Below are positions 36,555-48,899 of a stretch of DNA of 64,000 nucleotides, piece after piece. The DNA comes from Hydractinia symbiolongicarpus. Lineage: Eukaryota; Cnidaria; Hydrozoa; Anthoathecata; Hydractiniidae. Numbering within the stretch: the stretch's first letter is position 1; the number at the start of each line of letters is the position of its first letter. The position numbers and the translations under genes were made by a program. The DNA lies in contig NC_079879.1 of NCBI RefSeq assembly GCF_029227915.1, forward strand, positions 29,332,501 through 29,396,500, written 5' to 3'. The notes beneath the pieces are model-generated. The model saw only the letters and a program-made list of their open reading frames with translations. It was not told where the DNA came from and ran no database searches.

Positions 36555-38760
36555 TTCTTTGTATACTTTCGACTATGCGGGCCGAGTCCGGGATTAACGG
36601 GAAATCGCGGGTTTTCGTTTGCCGGCGATTAAACCACTTTCATTAGGCGTCTCATCAAAAATGAAAACATTTTTAAAAACAACAAGTCTCATGCGTTTTA
36701 GTGGTGAAAAAATAATTTAAAAATTCGTTCGGGAAATAAGTTTACTCACTGGGTACTTTCCTTGTATACTTTTGACTATACGGACCGAGTCCAGGATTTA
36801 CGGGAAATCGCAGGTTTTTGTTTGCCGGCGATTAAACTTCTTTTATTCAGCGTCTCATTAAAAATGAAACATTTTTGAAAACTACAAGTCTCATGCGTTT
36901 TAGTGGTGAAAAAATAATTTAAAAAATCGTTCGGGAAATGAGTTTACTCCCTGGGTACTTTCTTTGTACACTTTTGACTATACGGGCCAAGCCGGGATTT
37001 ACGGGAAATCGCGGGTTTTCGTTTGCCGGCGATTAAACTTCTTTTATTCAGCGTCTCATCAAAAATGAAAACATTTTTAAAAACTACAAGTCTTATGCGT
37101 TTTAGTGGTGAAAAAATAATTTAAAAAATCGTTCTGGAAATTTGTTTACTCCCTGGGTACTTTCTTCGTATACTTTTGACTATACGGGCCGAGTCCGGGA
37201 TTTACGGGAAATCGCAGGTTTTCGTTTGCCGGCGATTAAACTTCTTTTATTCAGCGTCTCATCAAAAATAAAAACATTTTTGAAAACTACAAGTCCATGC
37301 GTTTTAGTTGTGAAAAAATAATTTAAAAAATCGTTCGGGAAATGAGTTTACTCCCTGGGTACTTTCTTTGTATACTTTTGACTATGCGGGCCAAGCCCGG
37401 TATTTACGGGAAATCGCGGGTTTTCGTTTGCCGGCGATTAAACTTCTTTTATTCAGCGTCTCATCAAAAATAAAAACATTTTTAAAAACTACAAGTCTTA
37501 TGCGTTTTAGTGGTGAAAAAATAATTTAAAAAATCTTTCTGGAAATGAGTTTACTCACAGGGTACTTTCTTTGTATACATTCGACTATACGGGCCAAGCC
37601 CGGGATTTACGGGGAATCGCGGGTTTTCGTTTGCCGGCGATAAAACCTCTTTCATTAAGCGTCTCATCAAAAATGAAAACATTTCTAAAAACTACAAGTC
37701 TCATGCGTTTTAGTGGTGAAAAAATAATTTAAAAATTCGTTTGGAAAATAAGTTTACTCACTGGGTACTTTCCATGTATAATTTTGACTATACGGGCCGA
37801 GTCCGGGATTTACGGGAAATTGCGGATTTTCGTTTGCCGGCGATTAAACTTCTTTTATTCAGCGTCCCATCAAATATGAAAACATTTTTGAAAACTACAA
37901 GTCTCATGCGTTCAGTGGTAAAAAAATAATATAAAAATCGTTCGGGAAATGAGTTTACTCCCTAGGTACTTTCTTTGTATACTTTTGACTATACGGGCCG
38001 AGTCCGGGGTTTACGGGAAATGGCGGGATTTCGTTTGCCGGCGATTAAACTTCTTTTATTCAGCGTCTCATCAAAAATGAAAACATTTTTGAAAACTACA
38101 AGTCTCATGCGTTTTAGTGGTGAAAAAATAAATTATAAAATCGTTCGGGAAATGAGTTTACTCCCTGGGTACTTTCTTTGTATACTTTTGACTATACGGG
38201 AAATCGCAGGTTTTCGTTTGCCGGCGATTAAACTCCTTTTTTTAATCAGCGTCTCATCAAAAATGAAAACATTTTTGAAAACTACAAGTCTCATGCGTTT
38301 TAGTGGTGAAAAAATAATTTAAAAAATCGTTCGGGAAATGAGTTTACACCCTGGGTACTTTCTTTGTATACTTTTGACTATACGGGCTGAGTCCAGGATT
38401 TAAGGGAAATCGCAGGTTTTCGTTTGCCGGCGATTAAACTTCTTTCATTCAGCGTGTCATCAAAAATGAAAACATTTTTGAAAACTACAAGTCTTATGCG
38501 TTTTAGTGGTGAAAAAATAATTTAAAAAATCTTTCTGGAAATGAGTTTACTCACAGGGTACTTTCTTTGTATACATTCGACTATACGGGCCAAGCCCGGG
38601 ATTTACGGGGAATCGCGGGTTTTCGTTTGCCGGCAATAAAACCTCTTTTATTAAGCGTCTCATCAAAAATGAAAACATTTCTAAAAACTACAAGTCTCAT
38701 GCGTTTTAGTGGTGAAAAAATAATTTAAAAATTCGTTTGGAAAATAAGTTTACTCACTGG
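36555..38760 (+). repeat. Segmental duplication copy 1 (partner 53096-55301)
   Basis: Matches the right-hand region at offset 16541. Anchors are GGGATTAACGGG with CACTTTCATTAGGCG (36591 and 53132), ACGGACCGAGTCCAGG (36783 and 53324), GAAATTTGTTTACTCC, and the F-E monomer pair at 37741 and 54282. Part of it (36760-37540) also recurs at 41998-42778 (offset 5238). The region ends in a 5-mer with a 186-bp short monomer. Confidence 0.8.
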
Positions 38761-39120
38761 GTACTTTCCATGTATACTTTTGACTATACGGGCCGAGTCC
38801 GGGGTTTACGGGAAATGGCGGGATTTCGTTTGCCGGCGATTAAACTTCTTTTATTCAGCGTCTCATCAAAAATGAAAACATTTTTGAAAACTACAAGTCT
38901 CATGCGTTTTAGTGGTGAAAAAATAAATTATAAAATCGTTCGGGAAATGAGTTTACTCCCTGGGTACTTTCTTTGTATACTTTTGACTATACGGGAAATC
39001 GCAGGTTTTCGTTTGCCGGCGATTAAACTCCTTTTTTTAATCAGCGTCTCATCAAAAATGAAAACATTTTTGAAAACTACAAGTCTCATGCGTTTTAGTG
39101 GTGAAAAAATAATTTAAAAA
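37741..39120 (+). repeat. 996-bp HOR unit (5-mer) plus partial second unit
   Basis: Monomers of about 201, 203, 186, 203 and 203 bp make a 996-bp unit starting at a class F monomer. The second unit, from 38737, skips from the F-type start (TTTGGAAAATAAG) directly to class E sequence (GGGGTTTACGGG) near 38790, so a whole F-to-E step has been lost by exchange between the two similar monomers. The same 996-bp unit is found intact in pairs at 45194 and at 54282. Confidence 0.85.
38140..38325 (+). repeat. Short 186-bp monomer: 20-bp deletion between ACGGG repeats
   Basis: GACTATACGGG is followed at once by AAATCGC. The normal monomer has CCGAGTCCGGGATTT and a second ACGGG in between, so one ACGGG and the 15 bases between are gone, the classic footprint of slippage between direct repeats. 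The same copies have ACTCCTTTTTTTAATCAG (three bases longer). Equivalent monomers have the junction at about 38998, 45655, 46648, 54741 and 55735. All six share both changes, so they descend from one event. Confidence 0.88.
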
Positions 39121-39219
39121 ATCGTTCGGGAAATGAGTTTACACCCTGGGTACTTTCTTTGTATACTTTTGACTATACGGGCCGAGTCCGGGATTTACGG
39201 AAAATCGCGGGTTTTCGTT

Positions 39220-40970
39220 TGCCGGCGATTAAACTTCTTTTATTCAGCGTCTCATCAAAAATGAAAACATTTTTAAAAACTACAAGTCTTATGCGTTTTA
39301 GTGGTGAAAAAATAATTTAAAAAATCGTTCTGGAAATGAGTTTACTCCCTGGGTACTTTCTTTGTATACATTCGACTATACGGGCCAAGCCCGGGATTTA
39401 CGGGAAATCGCGGGTTTTCGTTTGCCGGCGATTAAACCTCTTTCATTAAGCGTCTCATCAAAAATGAAAACATTTTTGAAAACTACAAGTCTCATGCGTT
39501 TTAGTGGTGAAAAAAAAAATTTAAAAAATCGTTCGGGAAATGAGTTTACTCCCTGGGTACTTTCTTTGTATACATTCGACTATACGGGCCAAGCCCCGGA
39601 TTTACGGGAAAACGCGGGATTTCGTTTGCCGGCGATTAAAGCTCTTTCATTAAGCGTCTCATCAAAAAGGAAAACATTTTTGAAAACTACAATTCTCATG
39701 CGTTTTAGTGGTGAAAAAATAATTTAAAAAATCGTTCGGGAAATGAGTTTACTCCCTGGGTACTTTCTTTGTATACTTTTGACTATACGGGCCGAGACCG
39801 GGATTTACTGGAAGTCGCGGGTTTTCGTTTGCCGGCGATTAAACTTCTTTTCATCAGCGTCTCATCAAAAATGAAAACATTTTTAAAAACTACAAGTCTC
39901 ATGGGCTTTAGTGGTGAAATAATAATTTAAAAAATCGTTCTGGAAATGAGTTTACTCCCTGGGTACTTTCTTTGTATACATTCGACTATACGGGCCAAGC
40001 CCGGGATTTACGGGAAATCGCGGGTTTTCGTTTGCCGGCAATTAAACCTCTTTCATTAAGCGTCTCATCAAAAATGAAAACATTTTTGAAAACTACAAGT
40101 CTCATGCGTTTTAGTGGTGAAAAAAAAAATTTAAAAAATCGTTCGGGAAATGAGTTTACTCCCTGGGTACTTTCTTTGTATACATTCGACTATACGGGCC
40201 AAGCCCCGGATTTACGGGAAAGCGCGGGATTTCGTTTGCCGGCGATTAAACCTCTTTCATTAAGCGTCTCATCAAAAAGGAAAACATTTTTGAAAACTAC
40301 AATTCTCATGCGTTTTAGTGGTGAAAAAATAATTTAAAAAATCGTTCGGGAAACGAGTTTACTCCCTGGGTACTTTCTTTGTATACTTTTGACTATACGG
40401 GCCGAGACCGGGATTTACAGGAAATCGCGGATTTTTGTATGCCGGCGATTAAACTTCTTTTATTCAGCGTCTTATCAAAAATGAAAACATTTTTGAAAAC
40501 TACAAGTCTCATGCGTTTTAGTTGTGAAAAAATAATTTAAAAAATCGTTCGGGAAATGAGTTTACTTCCTGGGTACTTTCTTTGTATACTTTTGACTATA
40601 CGGGCCGAGTCCGGGATTTACGGGAAGTCGCGGGTTTTCGTTTGCCGGCGATTAAACTTCTTTTATTCAGCGTCTCATCAAAAATGAAAACCTTTTTTAA
40701 AAACTACAAGTCTCATGGGCTATAGTGGTGAAATAATAATTTAAAAAATCGTTCGGGTAATGAGTTTACATCCTGGGTACTTTCTTTGTATACATTTGAC
40801 AATACAGGCCGAGTCCAGGATTTACGGGAAATCGCAGGTTTTCTTTTGCCGGCGATTAAACTTCTTTTATTCAGCGTCTCATCAAAAATAAAAACATTTT
40901 TGAAAACTACAAGTCTCATGCGTTTTAGTGGTGAAAAAATAATTTAAAAAATCGTTCGGGAAAAGAGTTT
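39220..40970 (+). repeat. Segmental duplication copy 2 (partner 34790-36540)
   Basis: Same order of monomers and private variants as the copy 4430 bp upstream. Its left edge joins class E/A sequence of the 996-bp HOR near 39215. Its right edge (about 40970) switches to a class F monomer with CCTAGGTAC, unlike the upstream copy, so the blocks on either side differ. Confidence 0.85.
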
Positions 40971-41254
40971 ACTCCCTGGGTACTTTCTTTGTATACTTTT
41001 GACTATGCGGGCCGAGTCCGGGATTTACGGGAAATTGCGGATTTTCGTTTGCCGGCGATTAAACTTCTTTTATTCAGCGTCCCATCAAATATGAAAACAT
41101 TTTTGAAAACTACAAGTCTCATGCGTTCAGTGGTAAAAAAATAATATAAAAATCGTTCGGGAAATGAGTTTACTCCCTAGGTACTTTCTTTGTATACTTT
41201 TGACTATACGGGCCGAGTCCGGGGTTTACGGGAAATGGCGGGATTTCGTTTGCC

Positions 41255-43740
41255 GGCGATTAAACTTCTTTTATTCAGCGTCTCATCAAAAATGAAAACC
41301 TTTTTGAAAACTACAAGTCTCATGCGTTTTAGTGGTGAAAAAATAATTTAAAAAATCGTTCGGGAAATGAGTTTACACCCTGGGTACTTTCTTTGTATAC
41401 TTTTGAATATACGGGCCGAGTCCGGGATTTACGGAAATCGCAGGTTTTCGTTTGCTGGCGATTAAACTTCTTTTATTCAGCGTCTCATCAAAAATGAAAA
41501 CATTTTTGAAAACTACAAGTCTCATGCGTTTTAGTGGTGAAAAAATAATTTAAAAAATCGTTTGGGAAATGAGTTTACTACCTGGGTACTTTCTTTGTAT
41601 ACTTTTTACTATACGGGCCAAGCCGGGATTTACGGGAAATGGCGGGTTTTTGTTTGCCGGCGATTAAACGTCTTTTATTCAGCGTCTCATCAAAAATGAA
41701 AACATTTTTGAAAACTACAAGTCTCATGCGTTTTAGTGGTGAAAAAGTAATATAAAAAATCGTTCGGGAAATGAGTTTACTCCCTGGGTACTTTCTTTGT
41801 ATACTTTTGACTATACGGGCCGAGTCCGGGATTTGCGGGGAGTCGCGGGTTTTCGTTTGCCGGCGATTAAACTTCTTTTATTCAGCGTCTCATCAAAAAT
41901 GAAAACATTTTTAAAAACAACAAGTCTCATGCGTTTTAGTGGTGAAAAAATAATTTAAAAATTCGTTCGGGAAATAAGTTTACTCACTGGGTACTTTCCT
42001 TGTATACTTTTGACTATACGGACCGAGTCCAGGATTTACGGGAAATCGCAGGTTTTTGTTTGCCGGCGATTAAACTTCTTTTATTAAGCGTCTCATTAAA
42101 AATGAAACATTTTTGAAAACTACAAGTCTCATGCGTTTTAGTGGTGAAAAAATAATTTAAAAAATCGTTCGGGAAATGAGTTTACTCCCTGGGTACTTTC
42201 TTTGTACACTTTTGACTATACGGGCCAAGCCGGGATTTACGGGAAATCGCGGGTTTTCGTTTGCCGGCGATTAAACTTCTTTTATTCAGCGTCTCATCAA
42301 AAATGAAAACATTTTTAAAAACTACAAGTCTTATGCGTTTTAGTGGTGAAAAAATAATTTAAAAAATCGTTCTGGAAATTTGTTTACTCCCTGGGTACTT
42401 TCTTCGTATACTTTTGACTATACGGGCCGAGTCCGGGATTTACGGGAAATCGCAGGTTTTCGTTTGCCGGCGATTAAACTTCTTTTATTCAGCGTCTCAT
42501 CAAAAATAAAAACATTTTTGAAAACTACAAGTCCATGCGTTTTAGTTGTGAAAAAATAATTTAAAAAATCGTTCGGGAAATGAGTTTACTCCCTGGGTAC
42601 TTTCTTTGTATACTTTTGACTATGCGGGCCAAGCCCGGTATTTACGGGAAATCGCGGGTTTTCGTTTGCCGGCGATTAAACTTCTTTTATTCAGCGTCTC
42701 ATCAAAAATAAAAACATTTTTAAAAACTACAAGTCTTATGCGTTTTAGTGGTGAAAAAATAATTTAAAAAATCTTTCTGGAAATGAGTTTACTCACAGGG
42801 TACTTTCTTTGTATACTTTTGACTATACGGGCCGAGTCCGGGATTTGCGGGGAGTCGCGGGTTTTCGTTTGCCGGCGATTAAACTTCTTTTATTCAGCGT
42901 CTCATCAAAAATGAAAACATTTTTTAAAACTACAAGTCTCATGCGTTTTTGTGGTGAAAAAGTATTATAAAAAATCGTTCGGGAAATGAGTTTACTCCCT
43001 GGGTACTTTCTTTGTATACTTTTGACTATACGGGCCGAGTCCGGGATTTGCGGGGAGTTGCGGGTTTTCGTTTGCCGGCGATTAAACTTCTTTTATTCAG
43101 CGTCTCATAAAAAATGAAAACCTTTTTGAAAACTACAAGTCTCATGCGTTTTAGTGGTGACAAAATAATTTAAAAAATCGTTCGGGAAATGAGTTTACAC
43201 CCTGGGTACTTTCTTTGTATACTTTTGAATATACGGGCCGAGTCCGGGATTTACGGAAATCGCAGGTTTTCGTTTGCCGGCGAATAAACTTCTTTTATTC
43301 AGCGTCTCATCAAAAATGAAAACATTTTTGAAAACTACAAGTCTCATGCGTTTTAGTGGTGAAAAAATAATTTAAAAAATCGTTCGGGAAATGAGTTTAC
43401 TACCTGGGTACTTTCTTTGTATACTTTTTACTATACGGGCCAAGCCGGGATTTACGGGAAATGGCGGGTTTTTGTTTGCCGGCGATTAAACGTCTTTTAT
43501 TCAGCGTCTCATCAAAAATGAAAACATTTTTGAAAACTACAAGTCTCATGCGTTTTAGTGGTGAAAAAGTAATATAAAAAATCGTTCGGGAAATGAGTTT
43601 ACTCCCTGGGTACTTTCTTTGTATACTTTTGACTATACGGGCCGAGTCCGGGATTTGCGGGGAGTCGCGGGTTTTCGTTTGCCGGCGATTAAACTTCTTT
43701 TATTCAGCGTCTCATCAAAAATGAAAACATTTTTAAAAAC
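41255..43740 (+). repeat. 1822-bp HOR (9-mer), about 1.4 copies
   Basis: Positions 41255-41918 recur at 43077-43740. Anchors are TTTTGAATATACGGG (41401 and 43223), TTACTACCTGGG with CTTTTTACTATACGG, AAATGGCGGGTTTTTG, GAAAAAGTAATATAA, and GGATTTGCGGGGAGTCGCGGG. Between them, 41998-42778 is the material shared with 36760-37540, so the unit is composite. Private variants such as GGATTTGCGGGGAG occur nowhere else in the window. Confidence 0.8.
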
Positions 43741-43749
43741 TACAAGTCT

Positions 43750-44920
43750 CATGCGTTTTAGTGGTGAAAAGATAATTTAAAAAATCGTTTTGGAAATGAG
43801 TTTACTCACAGGGTACTTTCTTTGAATACATTCGACTATACGGGCCGAGTCCGGGATTTACGGGAAATCGCAGGTTTTCGTTTGCCGGCGATTAAACTTC
43901 TTTTATTCAGCGTCTCATCAAAAATAAAAACATTTTTGAAAACTACAATTCTCATGCGTTTTAGTGGTGAAAAAAAAAAAATTAAAAAATCGTTCGGGAA
44001 ATGAGTTTACTCCCTGGGTACTACCTTTGTATACTTTTGACTATACGGGCCAAGCCCGGGATTTACGGGAAATCGCGGGTTTTCGTTTGCCGGCGATTAA
44101 ACTTCTTTTATTCAGCGTCTCATCAGAAATGAAAACATTTTTGAAAACTACAATTCTCATGCGTTTTAGTGGTGAAAAAATAATTTAAAAAATCGTTCTG
44201 GAAATGAGTTTACTCACAGGGTACTTTCTTTGTATACATTCGACTATACGGGCCAAGAGCGGGATTTACGGGAAATCGCGGGTTTTCGTTTGCCGGCGAT
44301 TAAACCTCTTTCATTAAGCGTCTCATCAAAAATAAAAACATTTTTGAAAACTACAAGTCTGATGCGTTTTACTGGTGAAAAAAAAAAATCGTTCGGGAAA
44401 TGAGTTACTTTCTTTGTATACATTCGACTATACGGGCCAAGCCTGGGATTTACGGGAAATCGCGGGATTTTGTTTGCCGGCGATTAAACCTCTTTTATTA
44501 AGCGTCTCAACAAAAATGAAAACATTTTTGAAAACTGCAAGTCTCATGCGTTTTAGTGGTGAAAAGATAATTTAAAAAATCGTTTTGGAAATGAGTTTAC
44601 TCACAGGGTACTTTCTTTGAATACATTCGACTATACGGGCCGAGTTCGGGATTTACGGGAAATCGCAGGTTTTCGTTTGCCGGCGATTAAACTTCTTTTA
44701 TTCAGCGTCTCATCAAAAATAAAAACATTTTTGAAAACTACAATTCTCATGCGTTTAAGTGGTGAAAAAAAAAAATTAAAAAATCGTTCGGGAAATGAGT
44801 TTACTCCCTGGGTACTACCTTTGTATACTTTTGACTATACGGGCCAAGCCCGGGATTTACGGGAAATCGCGGGTTTTCGTTTGCCGGCGATTAAACTTCT
44901 TTTATTCAGCGTCTCATCAG
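43750..44920 (+). repeat. 795-bp HOR (4-mer with a short monomer), about 1.5 copies
   Basis: GAAAAGATAATTTAA with CTTTGAATACATTCG repeats at 795 bp (about 43767 and 44562). The unit contains expanded A runs after GGTG (for example 43968-43981) and one shortened monomer at about 44376-44570. In that monomer the AT-rich end is lost and GAGTTACTTTC replaces GAGTTTACTCCCTGGGTACTTTC in part (12 bases lost). TAC at both ends of the deletion again suggests slippage. Confidence 0.75.
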
Positions 44921-44939
44921 AAATAAAAACATTTTTAAA

Positions 44940-47900
44940 AACTACAAGTCTTATGCGTTTTAGTGGTGAAAAAATAATTTAAAAAATCTTTCTGGAAATG
45001 AGTTTACTCACAGGGTACTTTCTTTGTATACATTCGACTATACGGGCCAAGCCCGGGATTTACGGGGAATCGCGGGTTTTCGTTTGCCGGCGATAAAACC
45101 TCTTTCATTAAGCGTCTCATCAAAAATGAAAACATTTCTAAAAACTACAAGTCTCATGCGTTTTAGTGGTGAAAAAATAATTTAAAAATTCGTTTGGAAA
45201 ATAAGTTTACTCACTGGGTACTTTCCATGTATAATTTTGACTATACGGGCCGAGTCCGGGATTTACGGGAAATTGCGGATTTTCGTTTGCCGGCGATTAA
45301 ACTTCTTTTATTCAGCGTCCCATCAAATATGAAAACATTTTTGAAAACTACAAGTCTCATGCGTTCAGTGGTAAAAAAATAATATAAAAATCGTTCGGGA
45401 AATGAGTTTACTCCCTAGGTACTTTCTTTGTATACTTTTGACTATACGGGCCGAGTCCGGGGTTTACGGGAAATGGCGGGATTTCGTTTGCCGGCGATTA
45501 AACTTCTTTTATTCAGCGTCTCATCAAAAATGAAAACATTTTTGAAAACTACAAGTCTCATGCGTTTTAGTGGTGAAAAAATAAATTATAAAATCGTTCG
45601 GGAAATGAGTTTACTCCCTGGGTACTTTCTTTGTATACTTTTGACTATACGGGAAATCGCAGGTTTTCGTTTGCTGGCGATTAAACTCCTTTTTTTAATC
45701 AGCGTCTCATCAAAAATGAAAACATTTTTGAAAACTACAAGTCTCATGCGTTTTAGTGGTGAAAAAATAATTTAAAAAATCGTTCGGGAAATGAGTTTAC
45801 ACCCTGGGTACTTTCTTTGTATACTTTTGACTATACGGGCTGAGTCCAGGATTTAAGGGAAATCGCAGGTTTTAGTTTGCCGGCGATTAAACTTCTTTCA
45901 TTCAGCGTGTCATCAAAAATGAAAACATTTTTGAAAACTACAAGTCTTATGCGTTTTAGTGGTGAAAAAATAATTTAAAAAATCTTTCTGGAAATGAGTT
46001 TACTCACAGGGTACTTTCTTTGTATACATTCGACTATACGGGCCAAGCCCGGGATTTACGGGGAATCGCGGGTTTTCGTTTGCCGGCAATAAAACCTCTT
46101 TTATTAAGCGTCTCATCAAAAATGAAAACATTTCTAAAAACTACAAGTCTCATGCGTTTTAGTGGTGAAAAAATAATTTAAAAATTCGTTTGGAAAATAA
46201 GTTTACTCACTGGGTACTTTCCATGTATACTTTTGACTATACGGGCCAAGCCCGGGATTTACGGGAAATTGCGGATTTTCGTTTGCCGGCAATTAAACTT
46301 CTTTTATTCAGCGTCCCATCAAATATGAAAACATTTTTGAAAACTACAAGTCTCATGCGTTCAGTGGTAAAAAAATAATATAAAAATCGTTCGGGAAATG
46401 AGTTTACTCCCTGGGTACTTTCTTTGTATACTTTTGACTATACGGGCCGAGTCCGGGGTTTACGGGAAATGGCGGGATTTCGTTTGCCGGCGATTAAACT
46501 TCTTTTATTCAGCGTCTCATCAAAAATGAAAACATTTTTGAAAACTACAAGTCTCATGCGTTTTAGTGGTGAAAAAATAAATTATAAAATCGTTCGGGAA
46601 ATGAGTTTACTCCCTGGGTACTTTCTTTGTATACTTTTGACTATACGGGAAATCGCAGGTTTTCGTTTGCCGGCGATTAAACTCCTTTTTTTAATCAGCG
46701 TCTCATCAAAAATGAAAACATTTTTGAAAACTACAAGTCTCATGCGTTTTAGTGGTGAAAAAATAATTTAAAAAATCGTTCGGGAAATGAGTTTACACCC
46801 TGGGTACTTTCTTTGTATACTTTTGACTATACGGGCCGAGTCCAGGATTTAAGGGAAATTGCAGGTTTTCGTTTGCCGGCGATTAAACTTCTTTCATTCA
46901 GCGTGTCATCAAAAATGAAAACATTTTTGAAAACTACAAGTCTCATGCGTTTTAGTGGTGAAAAAATAATTTAAAAATTCGTTCGGGAAATGAGTTTACT
47001 CACTGGGTTCTTTCCTTGTATACTTTTGACTATACGGGACGAGTCCGGGATTTACGGGAAATCGCGGGTTTTCGTTTGCCGGTGATTAAACTTCTTTTAT
47101 TCAGCGTCTCATCAAAAATGAAAACATTTTTAAAAACTACAAGTCTCATGGGCTTTAGTGGTGAAATAATAATTTAAAAAATCGTTTGGGAAATGAGTTT
47201 ACTCCCTGGGTACTTTCTTTGTATACTTTTGACTATACGGGCCGAGTCCGGGATTTACGGGAAATCGCAGGTTTTCGTTTGCCGGCGATTAAACTTCTTT
47301 CATTAAGCGTTTCATCAAAAATGAAAACATTTTTAAAAACTACAAGTCTCATGCGTTTTAGTGGTGAAAAAATAATTTAAAAAATCGTTCGGGAAATGAG
47401 TTTACTCACTGGGTTCTTTCCTTGTATACTTTTGACTATACGGGCCGAGTCCGGGATTTACGGGAAATCGCGGGTTTTCGTTTGCCGGTGATTAAACTTC
47501 TTTTATTCAGCGTCTCATCAAAAATGAAAACATTTTTAAAAACTACAAGTCTCATGGGCTTTAGTGGTGAAATAATAATTTAAAAAATCGTTTGGGAAAT
47601 GAGTTTACTCCCTGGGTACTTTCTTTGTATACTTTTGACTATACGGGCCGAGTCCGGGATTTACGGGAAATCGCAGGTTTTCGTTTGCCGGCGATTAAAC
47701 TTCTTTCATTAAGCGTCTCATCAAAAATGAAAACATTTTTAAAAACTACAAGTCTCATGCGTTTTAGTGGTGAAAAAAAAATTAAAAAATCGTTTGGGAA
47801 ATGAGTTTACTTCCTGGGTACTTTCTTTGTATACTTTTGACTATACGGGCCGAGTCCGGGATTTACGGGAAATTGCGGTTTTTCGTTTGCCGGCGATTAA

Positions 47901-48885
47901 ACTTCTTTTATTCAGCGTCCCATCAAATATGAAAACATTTTTGAAAACTACAAGTCTCATGTGTTCAGTGGTACAAAAATAATATAAAAAATCGTTCGGG
48001 AAATGAGTTTACTCCCTGGGTACTTTCTTTGTATACTTTTGACTATACGGGCCGAGTCCGGGGTTTACGGGAAATGGCGGGATTTCGTTTGCCGGCGATT
48101 AAACTTCTTTTATTCAGCGTCTCATCAAAAATGAAAACATTTTTGAAAACTACAAGTCTCATGCGTTTTAGTGGTGAAAAAATAATTTAAAAAATCGTTC
48201 GGGAAATGAGTTTACTCCCTGGGTACTTTCTTTGTATACTTTTGACTATACGGGCCGAGTCCGGGATTTACGGGAAATCGCAGGTTTTCGTTTGCAGGCG
48301 ATTAAACTTCTTTTATTCAGCGTCTCATCAAAAATAAAAACATTTTTGAAAACTACAAGTCCATGCGTTTTAGTGGTGAAAAAATAATTTAAAAAATCGT
48401 TCGGGAAATGAGTTTACTCCCTGGGTACTTTCTTTGTATACTTTTGACTATACGGGCCGAGTCCGGGGTTTACGGGAAATCGCGGGTTTTCGTTTGCCGG
48501 CGATTAAACTTCTTTTATTCAGCGTCTCATCAAAAATAAAAACATTTTTGAAAACTACAAATCCATGCGTTTTAGTGGTGAAAAAATAATTTAAAAAATC
48601 GTTCGGGAAATGAGTTTACTCCCTGGGTACTTTCTTTGTATACTTTTGACTATGCGGGCCAAGCCCGGGATTTACGGGAAATCGCGGGTTTTCGTTTGCC
48701 GGCGATTAAACTTCTTTCATTAAGCGTCTCATCAAAAATGAAAACATTTTTGAAAACTACAAGTCTCATGCGTTTTAGTGGTGAAAAAATAATTTAAAAA
48801 ATCGTTCGGGAAATGAGTTTACTCCCAGGGTACTTTCTTTGTATACTTTTGACTATGCGGGCCAAGCCCGGGATTTACGGGAAAT
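44940..48885 (+). repeat. 4-kb segmental duplication, copy 1 (partner 54028-58175)
   Basis: Matches the downstream copy at offset 9088 up to about 47380 and at 9290 after it. It holds two 996-bp 5-mers (45194 and 46190), then D/A-type monomers with ACTGGGTTCTTTCC, then the F-E pair, then monomers with AAGTCCATGCG and AAATCCATGCG. The step in offset marks an extra monomer gained or lost in one copy. Private markers such as TTTGCAGGCG (48292 and 57592) confirm the pairing. Confidence 0.88.
46980..47792 (+). repeat. Two tandem 406-bp units (dimer) inside the 4-kb block
   Basis: CACTGGGTTCTTTCC recurs at 47001 and 47407, each followed by a monomer with TCTTTCATTAAGCG. In the homologous place of the partner block, the expansion is a trimer instead (55862-57079). 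The two copies of the 4-kb block therefore expanded locally in different ways after they were duplicated. Confidence 0.85.
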
Positions 48886-48899
48886 CGCGGGTTTTCGTT

